A stretch of 64,000 bases of DNA from Eublepharis macularius (lineage: Eukaryota; Chordata; Lepidosauria; Squamata; Eublepharidae): positions 35,221,001 through 35,285,000 of the forward strand of contig NC_072807.1 in NCBI RefSeq assembly GCF_028583425.1, given 5' to 3'. Numbering within the stretch: the stretch's first letter is position 1; every line of letters begins with the position of its first letter. The position numbers and the translations under genes are program-made. Below the pieces are notes generated by a model. That model made no database searches. It was not told the origin of the DNA and was given only the letters and a program-made list of their open reading frames with translations. Shown here piece by piece: positions 1-11,760 of the stretch.

Positions 1-1029
1 GATTTCATGGTTCTTTTTTTGGAGGGGTTTTGTATTTGCCATTAGACAGCTGGGGGTGTTTGTTTTTAAAAAAGCAAAGCTTTTAAATATATAAAATGAG
101 GTTCCTGCGTCAACATGCGGAAATTTTCTATGGAATCCAGTCCATTATGGGTATGTTGTGGGGCGTTCTCCTGCCCCAGCCCCATTGAAATCAACAAGAA
201 CTATATAAGATCATAGTAACAGCTGTGAGATTGCCATAAAAAATATCTTCGGAAATCTCTGGGAGAAAGAGAAGCAGCTCTCTCTCTCTCTGGGAGTAAT
301 GTCTCCTCTCGAGAGGCTCTGTGATAGAATTGCTGTTTGACCCCCCCCTTCCCTTACAAAACAGTAGGAAAGCTACACTCGCTCCTGATAATTTGTTTAC
401 AAGATCTTAATAAAATCTGTGGTATGTTTCATCGGGATCTGATTTATTGCCCTGATGGGAGATAAGAGCACATCAGCTGAAGGCTGGGGAAGATAATTTC
501 CTCCCTGCTTTTAGATACAAGGAAAGAGGAAGGCAGAATTTCGTTCTCTGGAAGGTGGCCAGAGGAAACCTTTGACAGTTCCACGTTGGGGGTCTGTTGT
601 GATGGTCGAGGGTTCGGCAGGGATGAATCTGGAGATCTTCCTGGAATTTTTTTAGAAGGGGAAAGTTGCCATGCCAGATCTCAGTCTGGAAGGAGCAAGG
701 TGGAGTAACTCTTCCTCCTTAACTCTTCTTTCACAGAGGGAAACCAGCCCTCCACCCCCAGTTTCATGAGCCCAGAAAGTGGCCAGCGGAGAGAGAGCTC
801 CACCAACCTCCCACTAAATGTGGGGTTATACAGTGTCCACCGGCCGGCTGCCCAACATAAGCGTACAGCACGGGGCTATGTAGTGCCCATTCGTTTGCTG
901 ACCCACGTATGGGTTGCAGTGCATTATCTGTCCGCTTCCCTCCCCCTGTATGTTGATGGGCAGGAATCTGGAATTGACCCCATCTTGGGACAGTTATTAA
1001 CTGTTTGTTGATTTTATGATGAACTGTTG
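1..1029. other. Non-genic flank, no recognised element
   Basis: No exon, RNA gene or repeat could be recognised. The sequence is mixed, with a short CT run near 278-292. An 81-codon open frame at 766-1011 has no recognisable domain and is treated as chance. Confidence 0.5.
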
Positions 1030-1035
1030 TTTTAT

Positions 1036-1117
1036 GAATTGTTTTACTATTTGTATTATATTTTTATTACTGTTGTACCTTGCCCTGAGCCCACTTGCAG
1101 GAAGGGCGAGTTAGAAA

Positions 1118-1148
<31 letters not shown>

Positions 1149-1157
1149 ATTATTAAA

Positions 1158-1201
<44 letters not shown>

Positions 1202-1220
1202 ATAATAATAATAATAATGT
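1036..1220 (+). repeat. Retroposon 3' tail with compound trinucleotide microsatellite
   Basis: AT-rich sequence ends in a motif resembling a LINE or SINE 3' end (GCCCTGAGCC, then GGAAGGGCGAG). It runs directly into (TGT)n at about 1119-1149, (TAC)n at about 1157-1200 and (AAT)n at 1201-1218. The simple repeat probably grew from the retroposon tail. The parent family is not certain. Confidence 0.55.
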
Positions 1221-1891
1221 ACTAGGGATGCTGTTAAATTTCAAATGCCAACCATTCTGAGTTGGGAGAAAAAATACCCTCTGTTTCAATTTTCTTTCTC
1301 TCTTGTGCAAATCAAGCCTGTGAGTCTAAATTTTCACACCATTTTCTAGCCTGTATCCATCTCTGCACAGAACGCAGCATTCACCTGCATTTCTGTCTAT
1401 TCTCGCAGTCATCTGGAAAGATCAAACTTGGGGCAGTGGAATCCATGCTGAGGAATAGCTGTGCCAGTTGTGTGTGTGCGTTTGTGTGAGTTCCTCCTGC
1501 TTCATCTGCACTTCCTCGGAAGAAGGGAATTGCTTTCATTCCCTTCTCCTGCCTTACTCCACCAGCCCTGACCTTTGTGACTATTCCTCTTTGGGTCCGG
1601 CAACATTGGTACCGTATGCTTTACTAGCATACTGGGCTGGCAGCCTGTTAGTATTATTAAATAGTCCATTTTTGTTATTCCATAAACAAGATGGATTTTT
1701 TCCTTCCACCGTATGTATGGGTTGGGATCGTGGGGACTGTGTTGCAAGTTTGCATTGGGCCCTGAGAAATGACAGACACATGAATCTTCCTTACACTGAA
1801 GGAGACCTTTGGTCCATCATGTTCGGTATTGTCTATGGTGAGTGGTAGCAGCTCTCCAGGTCTCAGGTTGCGGTTCCCCCCATCACCTCCT

Positions 1892-1950
1892 ATTCATTCA
1901 TTCGTTCGTTCGTTCGTTCGTTGGTTCATTCGTTCGTTCATTCGCTCGTT
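1892..1950. repeat. (TTCG/TTCA)n tetranucleotide microsatellite
   Basis: About 14 imperfect tetranucleotide units of TTCG interspersed with TTCA. CpG retention inside the array suggests it is young or not heavily methylated. Confidence 0.85.
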
Positions 1951-2009
1951 AGGTTTACAGGCCGCTCTCCATGCAAGCAGGCTCCTAGCGGATAACATCT
2001 TGTAATAAG

Positions 2010-2400
2010 ACCATAATAAAAATCACATTCAAAGACAAAATTCAATAGACATAAAACTCAGGTGGCAGCCCATATTGCTTAACCCAATCAAAATCTCCCA
2101 TGAGGTGGGAACTGGTAATATTAAGTATGTCAGTGGAAAGTGGGGTGAGGGGGATTCAGTCCTGCCTCAACAGCAGGAGACCAGCAAGGGAGCCTGCCCT
2201 GGCTCTGACCTCAACCATATGCCTGGTGGAACATCTCTGTCTTACGGGCCTGGTGGAAGGATAGCAAATCTCGCTGGGCCCTAAGTTCAACTGACAGAGA
2301 GTTCCAGCAGGTTGGTGCCAGGACCGAAAAGGCCCTGGGTCTGGCCGAGGCCAGGTGAGCTTCTTTGGTGCCAGGGACCACCAGCAGCTGTTTTTCGGCT
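2010..2400 (-). repeat. Possible LINE-derived fragment
   Basis: The sequence resembles a family seen in squamate genomes with a GC-richer interior (GGCCGAGGCCAGGTGAGC near 2343). The class is assigned from general appearance only. No reverse-transcriptase frame is intact. Confidence 0.3.
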
Positions 2401-2423
2401 GAACAAAATGTCCTCTGGGAAAC

Positions 2424-2512
2424 TTGATCTCAATTGATCCTTTTAACTGGAGACCCTGGGGATTGAACCTAGGACCTTCTACATGCCAAGCAGAGACTGC
2501 TCCCCTGAGCCA
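2424..2512 (-). repeat. tRNA-Ala-like SINE head fragment
   Basis: GGGGATTGAACCTAGGACC is the reverse complement of a B-box/T-arm region. It is followed by a degraded A-box side. It matches the better preserved copies at 44779-44985 and 61468-61540. Confidence 0.5.
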
Positions 2513-3364
2513 ATCTTGCTCCTATCTTTTTCTGGTGCAGTGTGTGGCATCCACAGCTCCAGCTCCTTCTCCACACACTATTCCATGTTGCCCAGAACCA
2601 GAGTTTTCCCGCTCCTTTCTCTTTCCTCCTTCATCACCCCCAAATGTTGTCCACCACAAACTCTTTCAATGCATCAAGCTGGAGGATATACTTGGAGTAA
2701 ACCTTGCACTGCCTCCTCACACATCTGCCCTTGACGTAACATGAGATTTGATGCGCTTTGTGTTTCTTTATCACAACAAATGTTTTCTGATTCCATCCTT
2801 TGATAGCAGGGACACTCCAGCGTGCGCCAGATGTCTCTAGGGGCTTTATTTTTCCTCCTGTTTTGTGCTCACCAAATTAAGTTCTTTAATTGCAGTATTA
2901 AAAAAGGATAACTGGAAGTCAATTATAAAAGCCCTTGCAAATTGTCAGTGTTAATAGCCAGCCAGAAACAACATGGATCTTGCAGCACCTGCCCATAAGT
3001 GGCTGTTTCCATGGCTTTGTGAATCTGTCTGGTTAATTGCCTAGAAGGAAAAAATAATGTAGGAAAACTTAAGTACGAAAGAAGGCTAGAGTGCCATGGC
3101 TGTTTCTTTTCTTTAAATGGGAAGATCATGAACAAGATGATAACTATGGCTGACTTATTCGCAGTCGCTCAAGAATCCCAGAAAGCCTAGCAGCACATGG
3201 TTTTATTTCTCTCTGTCAAGTACATTTTTATACCACCCTTCTTCAAGGATCTCTTGTGGGGGGTGTACGTGGTTCTTTGTTCTCTGTTTTTATCTTGACA
3301 ACACCACTATGAGGTAGGCTAGGGTACTTAAACCTTCATTGTCTACTTGATTTTATTTGTTTAC

Positions 3365-3545
3365 TTCATTTAAATTCCACTTTTCGCCATGGGGACCCAA
3401 AGCGGCTCTCTTCCATTTGCCTCTTCACAACAACCCTGTGAGGTAGGTTAATCTGAGAGGGGGTGGCTGGCCCAAGGTCACCCAGCAAGCTTCCACGGCT
3501 GAGTGGGGATTTGAACCTGGATCTCTCAGATCCTAGCCTGAAACG
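3365..3545 (-). repeat. tRNA-derived SINE
   Basis: Read on the minus strand, a B-box-like segment (the plus strand shows GGATTTGAACCTGG) is followed by a body with CCCTGTGAGGTAGGTTA. It ends in sequence telling of a SINE 3' region (GGGGACCCAAAGCGGC). Related copies lie at 7085, 10075 and 33630. Confidence 0.6.
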
Positions 3546-3710
3546 ATACCATGCAGGTTCTCCCTTGATGTCCCTTTGTTAACTACTGAAGAAGCTCATT
3601 ACCAGGGCTCAGGTCTGAGCAAGCCCTTCTTGAGTTTCACAACAGCTTGTGGTCCAAAGCAAACCAGCATTTCTTATGATCATTGACCAACATAATTTAG
3701 AATCAGCCTC

Positions 3711-4002
3711 ATGGTACAGAGTGGTAAGCTGCAGTACTGCAGCCCAAGCTCTGCTCACAACCTGAGTTCGATCCTGGCGGAAGCCGGGTTCAGGTAGCCA
3801 GCTCAAGGTTGACTCAGCCTTCCATCCTTCTGACGTCAGTAAAATGAGTCCCCAGTTTCCTGGGGGTAAAATGTAGATGACTGGGGAAGACAATGGCAAA
3901 CCACCCCGTAACAAAAATCTGCCAAGAAAACGTCGTGATGCGACGTCCCCCTCCACATGGGTCAGTAATGACTCGGTGCTTGCACAGGGGACTACATTTA
4001 CC
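3711..4002 (+). repeat. tRNA-derived SINE, nearly full length
   Basis: The head contains an A-box-like segment (AGAGTGGTAAGCTGCAGTAC) and a B box (GAGTTCGATCC). The body includes the conserved GATGACTGGGGAAG and GTCGTGATGCGACG stretches. The copy at 34690-34996 is the same family in the opposite strand. Confidence 0.7.
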
Positions 4003-4009
4003 TGTGGTC

Positions 4010-4170
4010 CAGGATACTGGATACTTATTTTACCGACCTCAGAAGGATGGAAGGCTGAGTCAACCTTGAGCCGGCTACCTGAACCTGGCTTCCACCAGAA
4101 TCAAACTCAGGTCATGATGATGAGCTTGGGCTGCAGTACTGCAGCTTACCACTCTGCGCCACGGGGCTCC
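4010..4170 (-). repeat. tRNA-derived SINE, same family, truncated
   Basis: A second copy of the family at 3711-4002 in opposite orientation. It keeps the tRNA-like head (ending near 4170 with GCGCCACGGGGC) but lacks the 3' half. The two copies lie tail to tail and could pair as an inverted repeat. Confidence 0.65.
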
Positions 4171-4424
4171 CTAGCCTATCCTCTCAATGTAGAGGACAGG
4201 CTAAAGGGCAGGTTCTCGGGGACTACTGTGGTAGAGTCAGACATACAATTCTGCACATGGGATCATCGGCACATGATTGTCTGCATATATGGCATCTTGG
4301 CCGGAAGCCTACTGATATTGCCTGACAGCTGTGGCTGCTACACCCCAAGAAAGCTTGCTGAGAAAATCCACTTGAGTATGCACCATCCATATGAGATTAT
4401 TGAACTCTTCTGTGTAAACTCTTT

Positions 4425-4658
4425 GAGCGGAACTACAAGTGACAAAAGGCACAGGTTGGACACTTGTCAGCTTCCCTTAAGTTTTGATGGGAAATGTAGG
4501 CTGCTTGGCGGAATGTTGGACAAGTGACAGTTGAAAAGTCCATTGGACAGCAGTCAGAGAGCCAAGCTGCGAGACCAGGATGCCTACATTTCCCATCAAA
4601 ACTTGAGGGAAGCTGACAAGTGTCCAACCTGTGCCTTTTGTCACTTGTAGTTCCGCTC
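4425..4658. mobile_element. Palindromic (foldback) MITE
   Basis: Near-perfect terminal inverted repeats begin GAGCGGAACTACAAGTGACA and end with the complement. A second inverted pair lies inside (AAGTTTTGATGGGAAATGTAGG against its complement at about 4582). It is the same family as 20537-20742. No target duplication could be fixed. Confidence 0.7.
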
Positions 4659-5157
4659 TTAGGCAGGAATGAAACCTCTTGTTTGCCCACTATGCAGCAG
4701 TGGCTTTCTAGAATGTTTGACTGGAATCCAGGAGACCTGAGAGATCAACTAGCTGGATAGAGAGGTTAAGTCCTAGCCTAGACGAGAGCTCCAGGGGGGA
4801 AGCTAGGCTTGTATTAATCACTAGGCAGCCAGGGCAAGGAGCAGAGGAGAAGCCAGGCAACCTAAAGCAAAACAAAGGCATGCCAACTTGCCAGGCACCC
4901 ATCCGTCTGTTTAAAGGTTACCATACGGAAGGCTGATCTGAAAGCAAACACTTCTCAGGAGCTGGGAGCACAGCCAGTGGTCAAAGGCGCATGCAGGGAT
5001 GTCAAGTGGCAATCACATCGCACAAAGGAAAGCAGCAGAGAGCTTATCTTTTCCCCAGCTGTCACCCAAAGTTGGGCCTCACTCCACGAATGATCAAACT
5101 GGCGCTTTCAGGACAATCGGTGACCGCACCAGTGGGCAGCAGAACACAAGAAATAGC

Positions 5158-5407
5158 TGTATTGTCGAAGGCTTTCACGGCCGGAGAACGATGGTTGTTG
5201 TGGGTTTTCCGGGCTGTATTGCCGTGGTCTTGGCATTGTAGTTCCTGACGTTTCGCCAGCAGCTGTGGCTGGCATCTTCAGAGGTGTAGCACCAAACTGG
5301 AAACTGGTGCTACACCTCTGAAGATGCCAGCCACAGCTGCTGGCGAAACATCAGGAACTACAATGCCAAGACCACGGCAATACAGCCCGGAAAACCCACA
5401 ACAACCA
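5158..5407 (+). mobile_element. Foldback retroposon with 12-bp target duplication
   Basis: The element is flanked by an exact 12-bp direct repeat ACAAGAAATAGC at 5146-5157 and 5408-5419. Two arms of roughly 100 bp are inverted around a short centre near 5292-5301. The constant right end is CCCACAACAACCA, shared with 28790-28977 and 47555-47627. Target duplications of variable length suggest target-primed reverse transcription. The inverted-copy layout is reminiscent of Penelope-like elements, but the class is not proven. Confidence 0.7.
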
Positions 5408-5576
5408 ACAAGAAATAGCGTCATGCAAGTCTCCCCAATTCAGGGGAAGCCCATCAGGAAAATTTAAGTGGAGGCAGGGGAAATTGCGTCCGTGTCCCTG
5501 AGTGCCTCGAAGGAAGGGTGAGAGAACATTGTGGCAGAAAGATATGGGTCGGGTTACAAGATCAGTAGGCGTGGTA

Positions 5577-5776
5577 GGTAAGGTTGCCAGCTCTGGGTTG
5601 AGAAATTCCTGGACATTTGGGGGCAGAGTCTGGGGAGGGTGGAAAGAGGGAATTCAGCAGGGATAGGGTGCCATACCGTCCATGCCCCAAAGCTGCCATT
5701 TCCTCTGGGAAACTGATCCCTGTATCCTGGAGATCAGTTACAATTCCAAGAGAACACCAGCACCCACCCCCCATGA
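5577..5776 (-). mobile_element. hAT-type MITE fragment (GGTTGCCAG family)
   Basis: It contains the family's GGTTGCCAGCTCTGGG end and, inverted, the GATCAGTTACAATTCCA internal segment. The far end is degraded. The superfamily is assigned from the intact copy at 35491-35705. Confidence 0.5.
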
Positions 5777-6024
5777 GGGGCATTTAAATGAGAAAGGTGA
5801 AAAGATTCATCAGCACCAAAAATGTTATTGATCGGAGAGTGGTGTCCACAAAGAGCCTGGGAGCTGTGCGCCTGGAAACTGCCTCTCCTCCCTGGGGATT
5901 TTCAGTTCCATTAATCATGATACAGAAGGGAGGATGGGACAGTTTGGGCCCACACCTTTCTTTCACAAGTTGTATCTACCTGTTCAGTCCTGAAATTGCT
6001 GCTTCAGGGGATTTGTGCCTGCAC

Positions 6025-6260
6025 TGTGTGTGTTATGTGCTGTCGAGTCACCTCCGACTTATGGCGACCCTATGAATGAAAGACCTCCAAAATGTCCTAT
6101 CATAAAGAGATCTGCTCAGATCTTGCAAACTGGAAAATGTGGCTTCTTTTACTGAGTCCAGCCATCTTGGTTTCGGGTCTTCCTCTTTTCCTATTGCCTT
6201 CCACTTTTCCTAGCATTATTGACTTTTGCGGAGAATCGTTTCTTCTCATGATGGGACAAA
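6025..6260 (+). repeat. Interspersed repeat of unassigned class
   Basis: It begins with GTGCTGTCGAGTCACCTCCG and GGCGACCCTATGAATGAA, a sequence I recognise as a dispersed repeat in squamate DNA. I cannot place it in a class. The sequence after about 6385 may be a further degraded relative. Confidence 0.4.
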
Positions 6261-7084
6261 GTCCATCTTTTTTGACGGACAGATTTAATGTCTGCTACCA
6301 ATGTCTGCCAAAAGGCTGGCGTCCTTTTGGATTTTCTGTGCTCCGAATTCTTCACGGAAATTAGCAGCTGGGTTCAGCAAGTAGGCGGGGAATTCACATA
6401 ATTTCAACCGTCTGTATGTGCAACCAACTTATGGCGATCCCAGCAAGGGGCTTTTGCAGAGTTTTCCTTGGCGGTCTCAGCTGTCTGTATGTCCCATCAA
6501 ATGCTCCTTGGGTAAGGGTTGGACACTCTTTCTGAAGCTCTGTTGGTTTGAAAAAGATGATCCTTGCAAGGTGCTGCCTTCCCAATAGGTGGGTGAGGCT
6601 CAACTTGGCCCCTGACAATTTAATGCCAACAGCAGAAATATTCATCTATCTAAAAACTACTCAAGACTGAGACAAACCAGGGTGGGATGTGAACCAAATC
6701 CGGAATACTATTGACTGCAACTGAAGACAGAAGGCTTGCAATCAGAGCATCACACAGATGGACAGAGAGAGGCTTACCGAGGGCAGTAATATCGGTGTGA
6801 AGACTGAGAATGAAGCAGCATTGCTGAATGTTCCTCCCAGAATCTCGGCAGGGGAGGCACTTGGCTATAGGCCAAGGACTTTATAAGGGACTGTATATAA
6901 AATATTGGAATGGCAATGTGAATTATTACATGTAATGAAATGAAGTGTATGTAACTGATTGTTCTAAGATTTGGAGGTAAAATCAACAACAGATGTATGT
7001 GTTTTTCTGGGTATTTTTGCAAACCCAGTTTACTCTCCTTGAGCGTCGGCTCTCTTGTTGGTAATCTATAGGCAGGGTGGACCA

Positions 7085-7255
7085 TGCCTTCAAAGAACAG
7101 TTTATTTAGGGCATTTTTATCCCAGTCAGAGAGATGCACATGGTTCTTCTCTCCACCATTTTATCTTCACAACAGCCCTGTGAGGTGGATAATCTGTGAG
7201 CAAGTCAAGGTCATCCAAAGAGCTTTTTGGCCAAATAAAGATTTAACTGGGGCTA
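7085..7255 (-). repeat. tRNA-derived SINE fragment
   Basis: The sequence carries the CCCTGTGAGGTGGATAA body and a degraded B box (ATTTAACTGGGG). It has the same body as 3365-3545 but is more diverged. Confidence 0.5.
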
Positions 7256-8111
7256 CCTAATCCTGCGATACCCATGAAACATAATGTATTCATTTTAAAA
7301 TGTTTCTGTAGAGGCAGAAGTGGAACTTCCCTGCTTTCTCTCTGTTACCCTCTCCTTTCATGTCTGAGCATACCAGAGTCCGTCTGGTTTCTCATAATGG
7401 TGGTGACGTTTCCATTGCCAAAGCTGAGAGAGCTCCCCCTGGAGGCAAGCAGAAGTCTCAGTCCACAGACCTCCTTTTGAATGTTGTCCCGCCTGAAGAC
7501 CCACCTCTCTGGGTGTGCCAGTGGCTGACCACTTGGATGGACAGCTGGGACCACCTGTGCTACACTCCAGTGGCAGAAAGGGATGGACCTCCTGCTTGGC
7601 AATGCAATGTTAGTTGAATTCTCCAGAAGAAGCAGCCGCTGCAGAAACGGCCCCTGACCTGCAGGTACATTCTGAAGTTATATCTTGCTTTAAATTTATA
7701 ATTAAATGTATAAAGCAGTAAAGAGCTTTCTGCACTCAGGAGTGTGCTAGCTGAGCCCATCGAGAGAAGGAGGGTGCCAGAGCTGTGAAGACCTGCGTTG
7801 ATCGTCTTTCAGGAGGTGGCTATCCAGTTGCTGAGCTGGAAGAACATTCAGAAGAGGTTGCTATAAGCACTGATGGTCTTTTCCCTTCTGAGAGGTGGTG
7901 CTCTTGTTTGACATCTCAGACATGTACATTTAGAGGGGTGTACATAATTTCGCAGTGCCCTTTTCCCGTGGTGTGCATGTGTGGTGATTAATTTTAGGAA
8001 GGATACACCAGTTCCCATCAGTCATTCTCGTCTATGTGCAAAGTTGTCTTCTGAAGCTCAATCGAACTGATAAAGTGTCCTTTTTTGCTAATCTGGAGCA
8101 ACTTGGGTGGA

Positions 8112-8245
8112 CGTTCGTTTTATTTATTTAGGATATAGTACGCTGCCTCTCCAAACCCGTTTCAAGGTGACTCACAACAATAAAACGAAACCAATCATAC
8201 ATTAAAAACCTCCCGTTAAATCCTGTATTTCTAATCTCCTTCTGG
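8112..8245 (-). repeat. LINE 3' end, minus orientation
   Basis: TTTTATTTATTTAGGATATA followed by CAACAATAAAACG is the reverse of a LINE 3' end with an AAATA-rich tail. The upstream body is not recognisable. Confidence 0.45.
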
Positions 8246-8404
8246 ATTCCGGTGGGACTCATGAACCTCATAAGTTCCTGTTTATGTGCAGCCAACGAGC
8301 AAGTATTCGAGTGGACCATGCTGCAAGTTTTTTTAAACAGCTATTCTTGGATGAATTTGGGGTCTGTGCTACCTTCTGGTGCAGAAAACTTATCACTCCG
8401 GGCA

Positions 8405-8640
8405 TTCCTCAAGGTTGCCAGCTGGCAACTGGGTCCCAGCAAGAGACTTGGAGACGGGGGGCAGGGACATGGGGTGTATGCGCGCCATTGCATTGATAGC
8501 ATGATGTCATTTCCTGAGTGAACCAGGAAGTGATATCATACTGCTCTAGGATTCAGTGGAAATTCTGAGTTTCTACTGGATCCTAAATGACATGACATCA
8601 CTTCCGGGTTCACCCTGGAAAGAATGTCACTCCATTGATG
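8405..8640. repeat. Dispersed CpG-containing repeat (GTTGCCAGCTGG start)
   Basis: Two inverted segments around the centre, with ATGATGTCATTTCC and GACATCACTTCC, resemble the bodies at 51479 and 38395. It is probably a non-autonomous DNA element. The ends are not defined. Confidence 0.35.
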
Positions 8641-8659
8641 CAATAGTGATTTTTGCTTT

Positions 8660-10070
8660 ATTCCCCCCTCCAATTTACTGAGTAGCAATGGGGGGGGGTG
8701 GCTGTTGATGGGAAGTAACAGAACCATGGCATTACATGGGGGCTAATAACGCACAAACACAGGCAACAAATCCTTGATTTCTGCTTTTGTTAAGAGAGAG
8801 AAAGTACTCTTTGGATGGAAGCTGATTTAGATCAGAGAACTAGTATGGCTTTGTGCATGCTTAACCCTTTCCTCGCTTTCCCCGATTCAACTGCGCCCTT
8901 CTCACAAGCAAATTTCCCTCCCTGGTATATTTATCATGGCAAGTTTGCAGTCGGTGGAATCTCCTAATAGGAAAGAGGATTCAGTGGTCAGTATTTTTGT
9001 GGTCTCTTCCTCCAAATACTAACTCACACTGTTCCTTGTTGCCAGATTTTAAACTTGCCAACCTCTGTGGCAGCTGAAGGCCTAGGGAAATGCCTGAGGC
9101 TGGCTATCAGCTGTCAAGGGCAAAGAAAATTTACAGGAGATGGTGTGATGCAGTTAAGGGAGAATAGAAGGAAAACTGGTGAGGAACTCTCCGTGGAAGA
9201 AGTAGGTGGACAAACCTTGCTAATGACTCCCTCTGGAGAACAGAGGACAGGAAATACAAAGGCAGTGAGAAGTTATTAAAAGAAGGACCAGCTGTTCCTT
9301 CAAAGCATGGCCAGTTCTTCTGACATCTGTCAGGTACAGCCCTGGAATAAGAACGATCCATCGAAACCAAAACAGAGCCGACTTTTTCCGAATGTCCAAA
9401 GCTACAAAGGTTCTCCGCCAGATTCTCAGCAGAGGCACTGATGGTTCAGAATCAGAGGTTGATTAATGCACACAGGTATGTTGCTTAATCTCTCTATTAC
9501 TCAACACGTCGTGAGTCACAGCTGAATGCATTAACTGTCGCCGTTGATAAGTGTTGGATTTCAGTTTTCATTGGGCGGTAGAAGCTGCAGGAACTTTAAG
9601 ACCGGCTGAATTGGTCCCAGGTTCAGTTGAGTTCGGCATCTTTTCCACAGTGGCCTGCAAGAGGACTCCTTTTCCACAAGCAAGGCATGGGGGTGAAAGC
9701 CCTCCTCTGTAGTTGCCCTCAAGTCAATTGATACACTGCAACTGGAGGCTCCATGAATCCATCATGACTGACACCCACTGAGACGCCTATCTGCTGTGAA
9801 TTTGAGTAAACCCCCCATCTGAGTGAGTGGCCTTATCTAGAGGCAGAGACTTCCACAAGTTAAAAATGCATGGTATGAAGGAAAGGACTACTTTTTGTCT
9901 TGATGTGGCAGCTGTAGTGTTTTCTGTGGGAAATGAAAAAAACAGCTAATGACCCTGAGTGGCTGTATTCCTGGGGTGCATATTGAGTATCTGTATATCC
10001 TCCCTCTTGGCTGGACAAAGCCTCCCCCCAGCCTTTATTTGGTTACACTGTGCAATCCTGTATAAAGTTC
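8660..10070. other. Stretch without recognised gene or repeat
   Basis: Only a short G run near 8690 is notable. Several open frames of 60-80 codons exist on both strands, but none shows a domain, splice context or conservation signal that I can see. Confidence 0.45.
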
Positions 10071-10074
10071 TTTA

Positions 10075-10290
10075 TATATTTGATACTTATACCCTACTTT
10101 TCTCCTCATAAAGGGACCCAAAGTGGCTTACAAAAGCATTTTCCTCTCATTTTTTTTATCATCATAAAAGTAAAATAGGCTGAGAGTTGACTGGACCATG
10201 TTCTAGCTTCCATGGCAGAACAGGGATTCAAACCTGGGTCTATCAGATCCTAGTTGAACCACTACATCACGCTGGCTCTCAAAATCTGAA
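10075..10290 (-). repeat. tRNA-derived SINE
   Basis: Minus-strand SINE with a 3' region at the left (AAGGGACCCAAAGTGGCTTA), a body, a B box (plus strand GGATTCAAACCTGG) and an A-box side ending ACCACTACATCACGCTGG. Confidence 0.6.
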
Positions 10291-10377
10291 ATATATTTAG
10301 AGGCAAAATCTTAATCTATTGTTTTCTGTGGGTTTAGAGTGGAGTAAATATGGATAGTCAGATTAAATGGGGGACTT

Positions 10378-10424
<47 letters not shown>

Positions 10425-10640
10425 CTGTCCTTACATGCCGCTCTTCTAGGCAGATTAGTGCCCCACCCAGAATAGTGAACAAGTTAGTGTTGTTATTATC
10501 CCCACAGTGCAGCTGGAGAGCTGGGGCTGAGAGGAGGGGCTGACCCAAGGCCACCTACTGAGCTCATGGCAGTACTGGGAGTTGAACTGGTAGAGTGCTG
10601 ATTCACAGCTGAACTATTTAACCACTGTGCTACAGCAGGC
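10378..10640 (-). repeat. tRNA-derived SINE with (AAC)n tail
   Basis: About 15 AAC units at 10379-10425 form the tail on the minus strand. The body contains TGCCGCTCTTCTAGGCAGATT and the tRNA-like head ends at about 10635 (TTTAACCACTGTGCTA). The copy at 53840-54075 is the same family. Confidence 0.65.
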
Positions 10641-10879
10641 TTGGTGAATTCATAGAAGAGGGGCCCATTAGTCACATTTGCCCTTGATGGCTACATGAAA
10701 ATTTCATGTTTGGAGAGCGTGGGTTGTATCCTGCTTCTCTTCTCAGCCAACCTTGCAGCCTTCCTGCAGTCAGAAGGCACTCTTCTTCATGCGGAAGGGC
10801 TACTTCCATTGGAGGAATACTGACAGAGGGGAGAGTTTGAATGTTGGCTTCCTGGGGACAAATTGTTGGCCCCTGTGAG

Positions 10880-11096
10880 AACCAGGATGCTAGACTAGAC
10901 AGGCTAATCTGGGCCTGGAGATCTCCCAGTATTACGTCAACAGAGATCAGTTCCTTAGAGAAAATGGCTGCTTTGGAGGGTGGACTGTATGGCATTATAA
11001 CCTGCTGAGCTTCTGCCCTTCCCAACCCCTCCATTCCCAGACTCCATTCCCAAAACTTCCAGGTATTTCCCAACTTGCAGCTGGCAACCCTAACGT
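10880..11096 (+). mobile_element. hAT-type MITE, left end truncated
   Basis: It shares the internal GATCAGTTCC, AAAATGGCTGCTTTGGAGGG and the terminal GCTGGCAACCCTA with the intact copy at 35491. The left terminal repeat is missing. A 197-codon minus-strand open frame crosses it and is not a gene. Confidence 0.6.
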
Positions 11097-11524
11097 AACT
11101 GCTGTGACTTTCCTGTGGTAACTCCCTCCTGAATTGCAGTAGTGGTCTGATTTGGATCAGGTGTCCCCAGGATTTACACAGCAACTTGGTAAACAAATTA
11201 GTCTGCTGGATGGAAGAAATCATTAGGCTTCCTGCTAGACTAAAATGTAAACTTTGGTTTAACATTCCCGCTTATCCAGGAAGCTCATTGCTTAACCTTG
11301 AGCCAGTTGCTCTCACTAAGACTAACCTATTTCCCAGGACTTTGAGGATAAAATGAAGGAGGAGAGATTTATGGTGGTTATAGGATGTCCTTGAAGGAAG
11401 AGAGAGATAAAATTTTTACTAGATCTGTCGTAGCCCCAGTACACTTCTTTGGCTAACTTCAGATTCTCCCATGTAAAATAAATTCCCCCAGAAATAATAG
11501 ATTAATTCCACTTCCCTGATTACT

Positions 11525-11760
11525 TCTTTATGGGGGTGGAGAGTGCCCTCAAATCATAGCTGACTTATGGTGACACCTGGTGGGGTTTTCATGGCAGGAG
11601 ACTCACAGAGGAGGTTTGCCATCACCTGCCTCTGCAACCCTGGTCTTCGTTGGAGGTCTCCGATTCAGTTACTAACTATGGCTGACCCTGCTTAGCTCCT
11701 GAGATCTGATGAGATCAGGCTCACCTGCCCTGTCCAGGTCTGGCGATTACCTCTTTATAG
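11525..11760 (-). repeat. 5S-rRNA-derived SINE
   Basis: The right part, read on the minus strand, resembles the 5S rRNA internal promoter region (plus strand: CCTGCTTAGCTCCTGAGATC, then GATGAGATC). The left part is the family body (ATAGCTGACTTATGGTGAC). Better copies lie at 40713, 46245 and 62400. Confidence 0.65.

Noticed and set aside
1027-1310. Open frames of homopolymeric residues
   Set aside because: They are translations of a trinucleotide microsatellite.
3877-4527. 216-codon open frame
   Set aside because: It runs through two SINE copies and part of a MITE.
10672-11265. 197-codon minus-strand open frame
   Set aside because: It spans a hAT MITE and has no recognisable protein domain.
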